The notes below the pieces were generated by a model. The model saw only the letters and a program-made list of their open reading frames with translations. It made no database searches and had not been told where the DNA came from. From assembly GCA_030043405.1 (NCBI GenBank), contig JASHXS010000066.1, positions 1-8,151 on the forward strand: a DNA stretch of 8,151 nt, read 5' to 3'. A program made the translations under genes and the position numbers. Origin of the DNA: Thermoplasmata archaeon (lineage in GTDB: Archaea; Thermoplasmatota; Thermoplasmata; Lutacidiplasmatales; UBA184). Position 1 is the first letter of the stretch; each line of letters begins with the position of its first letter. Of this stretch, positions 1 to 5,998 are shown in pieces.

Positions 1-1
1 G

Positions 2-1006
2 GTGGCCCTTCGCCTTCAGTCCCCCATCGGGATTCACCGGGAGGCGCCCGCCGGCCCCGGTGTGTCCCTCCAGGGTCAGGGCCACGGCCCCACCGGGGGG
101 CGCGTATCCGAGGTCCTCCAGCGCGAGGAGCTCGGCGATCGTGAAACAGTCATGGACCTCCAAGAAGGAGATCGCGTCGCGCTCGACGCCCGCCTCCTGG
201 AACGCTTGGTCGGCCGCCCGCCGCGTCGCCGAGAATCGAGTCAGGTCGGGACGTTCCTGGACCGCCAGCCGATCGGCCGCCGCCCCCAGTCCCTCGACCC
301 AGACCGGTGCGTCGGTGAACTCGTGCGCCCGGTCGGCGCGCGCCAGCAGCACGGCCGCCGCCCCATCGCTCACCGGGCAGCAGTCGTAGAGACCCAGCGG
401 GTCGGCGACCCTCGGCGCCTTGAGGACGTCCTCCCGGGCGACCCGTTTCTGGAAGTGGGCGTTCGGGTTCCGGGCGCCGTTCTCATGGTTCTTGTGGGCC
501 ACCTCGGCCATCGCCTCCCGCGCCGAGGGATATCGATGGGCGTACTCCGACGCGATGAGACCGTACACACCCGCGAAGGTGAGCCCCGCGAGCCGCTCCC
601 ACTCCGTGTCGCCCGAGACCCCCAGCCAGTACCGTCGCCGGGCCGCCTTCAGGTCGGTCATCTTCTCGAGGCCCGCCACGAGAACGAGGTCGCTCGCGCC
701 GGTCTCGACCGCCCGTACGCCGGCGCGCAGCGCCGCGCCCCCCGAGGCGCAGGCGTTCTCGACCCGGGTGGTGGGCACGTGCGGGGCCCCGGCCTCCTCG
801 GCCAGGATCGCCGACGGATTCCCGATCTGCCATCCCCCGAACCCCAACGTCGCCAAGTACGCCTCGCCGAGCTGCGAGCGCTCGGCCCCCCGGTCGACGC
901 TGGCGAACGCCCCTTCGACGGCGGCTCGGAGCAGGGCGCGCGGCCCCTCCTCCAGCGCCCCGAAGCGGGTGTGGCCCGCTCCCACGACCGCAGCTCGGTG
1001 CGCCAA
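2..1006 (-). CDS. Archaeal SCP-x-type thiolase (acetyl-CoA C-acetyltransferase), 3' end outside window
   Basis: This is the first 335 residues of a thiolase of roughly 385-390; the C-terminus lies beyond the left edge. The family condenses two acetyl-CoA to acetoacetyl-CoA. In archaea it often works in a complex with HMG-CoA synthase and a DUF35 OB-fold protein at the entry to the mevalonate pathway. Visible landmarks are the N-terminal strand AVVGAGHTRFG, the nucleophile Cys at about residue 86 in VENACASGG, the DCCPVSDGAAAVLLA segment, HDCFT at about 285 (the SCP-x form of the Asn-Glu motif of other thiolases), and NPDGGLKAKGH, whose final His is the catalytic one and the last complete codon. 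There is no ATG. I chose TTG at 1006-1004 because it puts the usual short lead before the first strand and has GGGTGGGG just upstream. Other acyl-CoA specificities are possible. Confidence 0.88.
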   Translation of the reverse strand, partial: MAHRAAVVGAGHTRFGALEEGPRALLRAAVEGAFASVDRGAERSQLGEAYLATLGFGGWQIGNPSAILAEEAGAPHVPTTRVENACASGGAALRAGVRAVETGASDLVLVAGLEKMTDLKAARRRYWLGVSGDTEWERLAGLTFAGVYGLIASEYAHRYPSAREAMAEVAHKNHENGARNPNAHFQKRVAREDVLKAPRVADPLGLYDCCPVSDGAAAVLLARADRAHEFTDAPVWVEGLGAAADRLAVQERPDLTRFSATRRAADQAFQEAGVERDAISFLEVHDCFTIAELLALEDLGYAPPGGAVALTLEGHTGAGGRLPVNPDGGLKAKGH

Positions 1007-1064
1007 CGTTCCCCACCCGAGAATCGTCTTATCGGCAGAGTCTCTCGGCGCAGATAACGCTGGG
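1007..1064. promoter_or_regulatory. Divergent promoter region between thiolase and ubiX
   Basis: This 58-base gap must carry promoters for both directions. It holds two TTATC elements in opposite orientation: CTTATCGG on plus at 1028-1035 and GTTATCTG on minus at 1058-1051. The plus copy is centred about 34 bases before the ubiX GTG, which would give an almost leaderless transcript. The minus copy is about 49 bases before the thiolase TTG, leaving room for a short leader with the GGGTGGGG sequence. These are weak TATA-box matches and are named only because the surrounding DNA is so GC-rich. No operator is recognisable. Confidence 0.4.
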
Positions 1065-1646
1065 GTGGCCGTGGACGATCTCGCTCCCGTCGTGGTGGGT
1101 ATGTCGGGGGCCAGCGGGGCCCCGATCGCGGTCCGGGTCCTGGACGCGCTGAAGGCGGCGGGGGTCCCGGTGGCCCTCGTGGTGTCCGAAGGGGCCCGCG
1201 TGCTGCTGCGGGAAGAGTGCGCGATGACGCCGGAGGAACTGGCCGGCCGGGCCACGACCTCCTACTCCGACCACGACCTGGGGGCTCCGATCGCGAGCGG
1301 GTCGCGACCGACCCGCGGGATGGTCATCGTCCCGTGCTCGGCCAACACGGTGGCCCAGGTCGCGAACGGCCTCGCGGGCACCCTCATCACCCGCGCCGCC
1401 CACGTGCACCTGAAGGAGCGGCGACGTCTGGTCGTGGTCCCGCGAGAGACCCCGCTCCCGACGCCGATGCTCCGGAACCTCACCGCGCTCAGCGAGATGG
1501 GCGTGGTCGTGCTGGACGCGGCGCCCCCCTACTACCTTCATCCCCGGAGCGTGGACGATCTGACCGGGTACCTCGCGGGCAAGGTGCTCGACCATCTGGG
1601 GGTCCCCCATCAACTGTACCGCGGATGGAAGGCGGGAGGGTCGTGA
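1065..1646 (+). CDS. ubiX: UbiX-family flavin prenyltransferase
   Basis: A 193-residue cytosolic protein that should prenylate reduced FMN with dimethylallyl phosphate, making the prenyl-FMN cofactor of UbiD-type decarboxylases. It matches UbiX over its full length: the N-terminal FMN loop VVVGMSGASGAP (residues 9-20), VSEGARVLLREE, GMVIVPCSANTVAQVANG, LITRAAHVHLKERR, and the signature VVPRETPLPTPMLRNL followed by APPYYLHP. GTG at 1065 is preferred because a TATA-like box lies about 34 bases upstream; GTG at 1071, two codons later, is equally possible. It opens a four-gene operon, and its TGA overlaps the next start. In archaea a likely client is anhydromevalonate phosphate decarboxylase, which would fit the divergent thiolase, but a quinone or aromatic-acid UbiD is also possible. 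No UbiD gene is in the window. Confidence 0.93.
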   Translation: MAVDDLAPVVVGMSGASGAPIAVRVLDALKAAGVPVALVVSEGARVLLREECAMTPEELAGRATTSYSDHDLGAPIASGSRPTRGMVIVPCSANTVAQVANGLAGTLITRAAHVHLKERRRLVVVPRETPLPTPMLRNLTALSEMGVVVLDAAPPYYLHPRSVDDLTGYLAGKVLDHLGVPHQLYRGWKAGGS

Positions 1647-2197
1647 ACCGACGCGAACGAATCGGCCGGTGGCTCCCCGCGCCGCTCGCGGGGCTCGCGC
1701 TGCTGCTGGTCCTGCTCATCATCATCACGCCGATCCTCCAGTCCAACGGCCAGCCCGCGCCGGGGACGATCCTCACCCAGGCCGACCTCATCGTCGACCG
1801 GGTCGCGGGCTCCAACGTCACCCACTTCTACATCCGCGGGGTCGGCACGACGACCCGGTATTCGCTCGTGAGCATCGAAGTGGCGACGAACTTCACCTGG
1901 ACGGGCGGCTTCCCCACGGGGCCCCTGAACTGGAGCCTGGTCGCGAGCACGGCCGATACCCTGACGCTCGTCTACCTGACGAGTGACACGCCGCTGGCGC
2001 TCAACGTCTCGGCCTTGTACCAGGCGGGAGGCGGCAGTGCGCTCTACACCGGCCTCCTCGCGTTCAACGTGGCGACCGGCGGAACGACGACCCTCCTGGC
2101 GGCCTCCGGCTCCTCCGGGATCTCCGTCGCCGGCTCGACACCGATCGCGAGCCTGCCGCTGACCATCCCGCTGGCCAACGTGGGGTCGGGGCCGTGA
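1643..2197 (+). CDS. Membrane-anchored extracellular protein of unknown function
   Basis: I do not recognise this 184-residue protein. It has an Arg-rich N-terminus (residues 3-9), one hydrophobic segment at about 14-32, and then some 150 residues rich in Thr, Ser, Gly, Val and Leu with a beta-strand-like alternation. This fits a signal anchor with an extracellular domain. Four N-X-S/T sequons (Asn 58, 83, 96, 121) all lie in the outer part, compatible with archaeal surface glycosylation. There is no cysteine and no lipobox. The GTG start shares GTGA with the ubiX stop, and GGGAGG lies just upstream, so translation is probably coupled. Its own TGA overlaps the next start in the same way. The following gene also encodes a membrane protein, so the two may interact; that is inference. 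Confidence 0.77.
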   Translation: MNRRERIGRWLPAPLAGLALLLVLLIIITPILQSNGQPAPGTILTQADLIVDRVAGSNVTHFYIRGVGTTTRYSLVSIEVATNFTWTGGFPTGPLNWSLVASTADTLTLVYLTSDTPLALNVSALYQAGGGSALYTGLLAFNVATGGTTTLLAASGSSGISVAGSTPIASLPLTIPLANVGSGP

Positions 2198-2544
2198 AGA
2201 CGTCCCGTTGGGTCCTGCTCTCCTGGGTCGTCCTCATCGTCCTGCTCATCGTCGTCGAGCTCGCGGAGATCACCCACCTGTTCACGCTCCCGGTCGAGTC
2301 GGCGCTCGGCGACCCGCTGGTCTTCGTGCTCGCCCTCGTGTTCACGACCGTGGTCGCGCTCGTCGGCGCGATCTTCATCGGGATCTACATCTCGGCCCGG
2401 ATCCTCTCTCCCTCCGGCTTCACGCCGTTCGAGGAGGAGATGCTCCGGATGCGGACCGACCTCCGGGACGTCAAGGCGGCGGTCGAGGAGATGCGCCAGG
2501 CGACCGCGGAGATGAGCGACCCACCGGCGAAGGGGGGGCCGTGA
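2194..2544 (+). CDS. Small two-helix membrane protein with C-terminal coiled coil
   Basis: An unrecognised protein of 116 residues. Two membrane segments are clear, at about 6-22 and 42-66, joined by a short loop holding several acidic residues. A charged tail (about 78-108) follows, with heptad-like spacing of Leu, Met and Val (EEEMLRMRTDLRDVKAAVEE), predicting a cytoplasmic coiled coil. By the positive-inside rule the Lys/Arg at residues 2-5 and 69 place both ends in the cytoplasm, with the loop outside. The GTG start is fixed by the GTGA overlap with the preceding TGA and by the G-rich GGGGTCGGGG before it. Such proteins often act as membrane adaptors or oligomerisation platforms, but nothing here assigns a role. 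A partnership with the preceding anchored extracellular protein is the simplest guess. Confidence 0.82.
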   Translation: MKTSRWVLLSWVVLIVLLIVVELAEITHLFTLPVESALGDPLVFVLALVFTTVVALVGAIFIGIYISARILSPSGFTPFEEEMLRMRTDLRDVKAAVEEMRQATAEMSDPPAKGGP

Positions 2545-3104
2545 AGATCCTGGTCGTCGACAACGGGGGTCAGTGGACCCACCGGGAATGGAGGGTCCTC
2601 CGGGACCTCGACGTGGAGAGCGAGATCGTCCCGAACACCACGCCCCGGAGCGGGCTCGAGGGAGATGGGGTCGTCCTCTCGGGTGGGGCGCTCAGCCTGG
2701 AAGGGACGGACACCCCGCTGGGGCGGGTGACGGAGTGGATCGACTCGATCGACGTCCCGGTCCTCGGGATCTGCGTGGGGCACCAGTTCCTCGCCCGGCA
2801 CTTCGGGGGGCACGTCCGGCGAGGCGCTCCGGAGTTTGGGGCCACCGACGTCACGGTCGACCAGCCCGCCCACCCGATCTTCGCCGGCCTCCCGCGTCAA
2901 CTGCGCGTCTGGTCGAACCACAACGACCAGGTCGTGACCCCACCGCCGGGATGGGCCCTGCTGGCCCACTCGGCCGCGACGCCCGTGCAGGCGATGGCCC
3001 ACCCCTCGCGCGTCATCTGGGGCATCCAGTTCCACCCCGAGGTCGAGCACACCGAAGGGGGTGCGCAGATCTTCCAGCACTTCATCGAGGCGTGCCGTCG
3101 CTAG
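2541..3104 (+). CDS. guaAa: GMP synthase glutaminase subunit A (class I glutamine amidotransferase)
   Basis: This 187-residue protein has the usual length of the archaeal stand-alone GuaAa subunit. It hydrolyses glutamine and passes ammonia to the separate synthetase subunit (GuaAb), which converts XMP to GMP; GuaAb is not in the window. The start VKILVVDNGGQW and the IVPNTTP motif are diagnostic of GuaAa rather than other amidotransferases. The catalytic triad is complete: Cys78 in LGICVGHQ, and His165 and Glu167 in IQFHPEVEHTE. The segment usually written SH-x-D-E reads NHNDQ here (126-130), a small deviation near the synthetase-facing side. The GTG start at 2541 shares GTGA with the preceding stop and follows a seven-G run. 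It is the last gene of the operon and ends in TAG. Its company, UbiX and two membrane proteins, is unusual for a purine enzyme. Confidence 0.95.
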   Translation: MKILVVDNGGQWTHREWRVLRDLDVESEIVPNTTPRSGLEGDGVVLSGGALSLEGTDTPLGRVTEWIDSIDVPVLGICVGHQFLARHFGGHVRRGAPEFGATDVTVDQPAHPIFAGLPRQLRVWSNHNDQVVTPPPGWALLAHSAATPVQAMAHPSRVIWGIQFHPEVEHTEGGAQIFQHFIEACRR

Positions 3105-3125
3105 GTCCGGCCGTCGCCCCCTCGG

Positions 3126-3134
3126 AAATATGTA
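3126..3134 (+). promoter_or_regulatory. TATA-like box before the 517-residue protein
   Basis: AAATATGTA is the most AT-rich stretch in this part of the window. It sits in the 57-base gap after guaAa, centred about 32 bases before the ATG at 3162. An archaeal TATA box places the transcript start some 25 bases downstream, so the mRNA would begin within a few bases of the ATG and be nearly leaderless. Consistent with that, there is no Shine-Dalgarno sequence; the bases just before the ATG are pyrimidine-rich. Confidence 0.6.
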
Positions 3135-3161
3135 GACCCCGTCGCTCCTCCCGCCCGTCTC

Positions 3162-4715
3162 ATGCCGAAGGTTCGACGCGGGTCCGGCGTTCGCGAGCAC
3201 GACCTCGTCGCGCGAGCGAAGGCGCTTCGGGAGTCGGTCGACTCGCTGCTCCCGAAACTCACGCCGGATGCACCGCGGGACAAGTTCGACCGCCTGCGCT
3301 CGGAGTTCGAGGAAGTGCGGGCTGCGCGGGACGATGAGAAGCGGCTCGAGAAGATGACCCGCTGGGGGGACCCCCTCGTCCGCTCGTACGCCGGTCTGCT
3401 GCACTACTATCTCGACCCGAAGACCCCCACACTGGTCGCCTTCCCGATCCCCGGCGGGGAAGTCTCGTACGCGACGCTCGCCCGGTCCACCCGCGAGGCG
3501 GAGGTGGCCGTCCAACAGTCGGACGACCCGAGCCGACTCCTCCTCGGCTACGTGGACTGGGCGCGGAAGGGTCTCCACTTCTTTGTCGGCCGGCGAGCGC
3601 TCTGGTGCACGGGGAAGTCCTCGCGGCCGCCCGGGGAGGTCGTCGCGGAGCGGATGGAGGAGCTCCCATACCGGACCACGCCCGAGCCCGGGGGACACCT
3701 CCTCCTCTGCCCCCACCTCTCGGCGCACGAGTCGCGGCCGTACCTCGAGGTCGGCTGGCCGGGAGCGGAGCGGACCATTCGCATCTGCCGTAAATGCGTC
3801 CGCGCCGAACGCCATCTCCTGAGCGCCCTCTCCGAGGGGGCCGCGGTCCCCGACCCCAGCTCCACGTTCCCGGTGGAGGCGGACCTGAACGTCCGGTGCA
3901 AGGGCGGGGAGGAGTGCGTCCACTCGCGCCTCCCTCCGCTTCCCAAGAACCTCCGGCGCAACTACGAGTACGGGCGGCTCGACGACGCCGCGCTGCTCGA
4001 CGCGTACGTGGCCGAAGTGCGGCCGATCGTCGAGGGGACCCGGCGCACCACGCTCGTCGCGGGCGGCATCTGTTACGGTACCCAGGTCTCGGAGTTCCTC
4101 GAGGCTCTCCACCCCTCCCCGGTCGAGCGACGGGCGCTCGAGGCCGCGCTCGCGTCCACCTCCGGCTACTTCGAGGTGGACGAGCCGTCGGCCAGCCGCG
4201 CCCTGGAACGCCTCTGGCCGCTGCACGCGGAAGCCATCGTCGGGGCGATCACCGAGGACGCGGCGGAAGCGCAGCGCGCCCTCCAGGAAGCCCGGGACGC
4301 GCCCGGACGGATCGCGGAGATCCTGAAGCGGGCGCAGCGGCGGGGCGAGGAGCGCGAGCTCCTCGACTCTCTCCCCCGGTACGCGCGTCTCTCCACGGAA
4401 GCCGCCTGGGTCGACCGGGTGGCTCGGGCCTACCGCACCCACCACGAGACCGGGGCCGAGCGTACCCTCCTCCAGACCCTCCCGCGCGAGGGGAAGGAGC
4501 GGGGGCTTGCCTACGCCTTCCTGCTCGCCCTCGGACGAGCGGCGGCGCACGGTTGGCAGTTCACCCCCACCGAACAGGAGTTCGGGGCTTCCCTCGCCGA
4601 CCCGGCCCGCCAGCTCCTGATGGCGCCGGCCCCGAACTACCACGAGGCGCTCGACCGTCTCCTCCGGGCGGCCGGGGTCGCCGACTGGGGCGCGCGGGAA
4701 TCGCCCGCGTCCTAA
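3162..4715 (+). CDS. Uncharacterised 517-residue protein with a putative Cys/His metal site
   Basis: I do not recognise this family. There is no signal peptide or membrane segment, so it is probably cytosolic. Residues 10-65 are charged and helical. Residues 66-175 look like a mixed globular domain (DPLVRSYAGLLHYYLDP, then YVDWARKGLHFFVGRRALWC). Residues 180-255 hold the clearest signature: CPHLSAH (Cys183, His185, His189), CRKC (Cys209, Cys212), and Cys246, Cys252 and His254. This spacing suggests one or two zinc sites. A further Cys304 lies in GGICYG. Residues 320-517 are almost all helical and rich in Ala, Arg, Glu and Leu. The ATG start is supported by the TATA-like box about 32 bases upstream and a gap-free fit to a leaderless transcript. 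It appears to be its own transcription unit, ending in TAA just before a hairpin. Nucleic-acid or protein binding is plausible, but no enzyme motif is seen. Confidence 0.85.
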   Translation: MPKVRRGSGVREHDLVARAKALRESVDSLLPKLTPDAPRDKFDRLRSEFEEVRAARDDEKRLEKMTRWGDPLVRSYAGLLHYYLDPKTPTLVAFPIPGGEVSYATLARSTREAEVAVQQSDDPSRLLLGYVDWARKGLHFFVGRRALWCTGKSSRPPGEVVAERMEELPYRTTPEPGGHLLLCPHLSAHESRPYLEVGWPGAERTIRICRKCVRAERHLLSALSEGAAVPDPSSTFPVEADLNVRCKGGEECVHSRLPPLPKNLRRNYEYGRLDDAALLDAYVAEVRPIVEGTRRTTLVAGGICYGTQVSEFLEALHPSPVERRALEAALASTSGYFEVDEPSASRALERLWPLHAEAIVGAITEDAAEAQRALQEARDAPGRIAEILKRAQRRGEERELLDSLPRYARLSTEAAWVDRVARAYRTHHETGAERTLLQTLPREGKERGLAYAFLLALGRAAAHGWQFTPTEQEFGASLADPARQLLMAPAPNYHEALDRLLRAAGVADWGARESPAS

Positions 4716-4747
4716 ACTCGGAGCCGACCCACGGTTCGGCCCGGAGT
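4716..4747 (+). terminator. Imperfect hairpin directly after the 517-residue gene
   Basis: Two 12-base arms (4716-4727 and 4736-4747) pair at 10 of 12 positions around an 8-base loop, with one G-G and one A-C mismatch. The hairpin begins on the first base after the TAA stop, which suggests a 3'-end or mRNA-stability element. There is no T tract after it, and archaeal termination normally relies on T-rich DNA rather than hairpins, so the terminator role is tentative. Confidence 0.3.
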
Positions 4748-4834
4748 CAACAACTATCTACTCCTGACAACGGTTATGTCTCGGGAGAGGTGCCCGGCCG
4801 GGTCGGGCGCAAGCCTCTACCGGCAGGTCTAACC
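4748..4834 (+). promoter_or_regulatory. Promoter and structured leader before the receiver-domain gene
   Basis: Positions 4748-4780 are markedly AT-richer than their surroundings and include CTATCTA (4752-4758) and GGTTATG (4772-4778), either of which could act as a TATA-like element. Downstream, GCCCG (4792-4796) pairs with CGGGC (4804-4808), and AGAGG (4786-4790) pairs with CCTCT (4814-4818), giving a nested stem. An 18-codon reading frame starts at ATG 4776 and stops at TAA 4830-4832, two bases before the GTG of the receiver gene. GGCAGG (4822-4827) could be the ribosome site for that GTG. Confidence 0.4.
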
Positions 4835-5215
4835 GTGAGCGTCGCCGAAGCTCCGCCAACGCCGACCGCCCTCGTGGTGGCGGGCGACGAGGAGACCCGG
4901 GTGCTCCTCCGTGGATTGCTGCGGCTCCACCACTTCCGGGTCGACGGAGAGGCCGAGGGCGCGGTCCAGGCCTTGGAGCTGCTTCGGAACCATCGACCGA
5001 CGCTGCTGGTGGTCGACATCAACCTGGCCGAGGGGAGCGCGAACGCCCTGCTCGCCCAGGCGCGGAGCCTGGTCCCGTCGTTACGGACGATCCTCGTCGC
5101 CCCGGCGTCGCGACCGCCCCCCGCGAACGGCAACCTGGGCGCGGACGTCACGCTGTTGCGACCGTTCCGGATCCGCCAGTTCGCCGAAGCGCTCGTCCCG
5201 GCCGCGGGCCACTAG
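4835..5215 (+). CDS. Stand-alone response-regulator receiver domain, degenerate switch residues
   Basis: A 126-residue single-domain protein with the receiver (CheY-like) pattern and no output domain. The first strand TALVVAGDEETR gives the acidic pair Asp18-Glu19. Asp61 in LLVVDINL is the expected phosphate acceptor. The usual Thr/Ser of strand 4 is Ala89 in TILVAPAS, and the usual Lys before Pro-Phe is Arg109 in LLRPF. Phosphorylation is therefore conceivable, but the normal conformational switch looks altered. GTG at 4835 is chosen because it places strand 1 about ten residues in and has GGCAGG upstream; GTG at 4790 is a longer alternative with poorer spacing. No histidine kinase is nearby. 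Its TAG overlaps the dphB stop on the other strand. It could be a phosphate sink, an adaptor or a phosphorylation-independent receiver. Confidence 0.82.
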   Translation: MSVAEAPPTPTALVVAGDEETRVLLRGLLRLHHFRVDGEAEGAVQALELLRNHRPTLLVVDINLAEGSANALLAQARSLVPSLRTILVAPASRPPPANGNLGADVTLLRPFRIRQFAEALVPAAGH

Positions 5216-5985
5216 GCCCGGCGAACTCGGTACCGCTCGAGGGCCGCGGCCTCCTCGAAATGCAGGTCCCCGGGGACCACCACGACATGCAACGGAGGCC
5301 CGAATTCGACGGACGCGAGGGCGTTCCGGGGCCCGAACCACCCTTGGGCCGACTCTTGGCCCACGCGGGCGGCGACCGCCACGGGCGCGTCCGGGGCCAC
5401 TCCCGCAACGCCGGCGTCGGCCTCCCCCAGTCTCTGAAGCGCCTCGTTCGCGGTCATGAAGCGCCGCTCTTCCGGCCGGAGGTCCAGGAGGAGCAGGGTA
5501 TGGAGGCCGCGCGAACGATTCGCCGCCACCTGCTCGAACGGCGAGGTCGGGTGGAACCCCGGAGCGGCGAACGGCAGCGACACGGCCCGTCCGAACCGAT
5601 AGTGCATCAGCCCGAGAAAACCCGCGGCGGCGGTCAGGATGCTCGCGTTGGGGACGTACTTCCAGGCGTGCCCGGCCCCCTCGGCGGCCAGACGGAGGGC
5701 CACGTGCGTCGTGGCGGCGAACGGGTCGCCGACCACCAGGAGCGCCACTCGCGGGTGCCGTGCCAGGGCGTCGAGGATGGGACGCTCCGACTCCAGGATC
5801 GGGCGGTCGAGACGCTCGATGGGGCGCCCGATCCGCTGGCTCAGCCGGTCCAGCGTCCCGGCCGGCGCGGTGGCCGTATACTCCTCGGCGAACACCGGGT
5901 CGCAGCCCCGGAGCACGTCCAGGGCGTGTTCGGAGAGTCCTCGCTCGTCCGAGAGCCCGAGCCCGACGAACCACAGTTCGCCCAC
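5212..5985 (-). CDS. dphB: Diphthine synthase
   Basis: A 257-residue protein, the normal length for DphB. It transfers methyl groups from S-adenosylmethionine to the modified histidine of elongation factor 2 during diphthamide synthesis, in the cytosol. The sequence has the tetrapyrrole-methylase-like fold signature of this family: ELWFVGLGLSDERGLS at the N-terminus, CDPVFAEEYTA (28-38), VVGDPFAATTHVAL (84-97) in the cofactor site, and VPNASILTAAAGFLGLMHYRFGR (111-133). The GTG start is 13 bases after the usp stop, and GGTGAGG nearby could serve as ribosome site, so dphB is probably the last gene of the kdp-usp transcript. Its TAG shares CTAG with the stop of the convergent receiver gene. The association with potassium transport looks like operon drift rather than a functional link. 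Confidence 0.95.
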   Translation of the reverse strand: MGELWFVGLGLSDERGLSEHALDVLRGCDPVFAEEYTATAPAGTLDRLSQRIGRPIERLDRPILESERPILDALARHPRVALLVVGDPFAATTHVALRLAAEGAGHAWKYVPNASILTAAAGFLGLMHYRFGRAVSLPFAAPGFHPTSPFEQVAANRSRGLHTLLLLDLRPEERRFMTANEALQRLGEADAGVAGVAPDAPVAVAARVGQESAQGWFGPRNALASVEFGPPLHVVVVPGDLHFEEAAALERYRVRRA

Positions 5986-5998
5986 GGAACCCGGGTCC

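Noticed and set aside
2..1057. A 351-codon plus-strand open frame across the left end
   Set aside because: It is antisense to the thiolase, its product is low-complexity Arg/Pro/Gly text with no family motif, and such long frames are expected at this GC content.
2531..2538. Seven-G run as a possible frameshift or slippage site
   Set aside because: The small membrane protein and guaAa both read correctly around it and meet in a GTGA overlap, so it serves as a ribosome site and no frame change is needed.
2385..4643. A 752-codon minus-strand open frame
   Set aside because: It runs antisense through guaAa and the 517-residue gene, contains no recognisable motif, and reflects GC-driven lack of stops.
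3794..4834. Plus-strand frame extending the receiver protein far upstream
   Set aside because: The upstream part overlaps the 517-residue gene in another frame and reads as Arg/Pro/Gly-rich shadow sequence; the receiver domain needs only the start at 4835.
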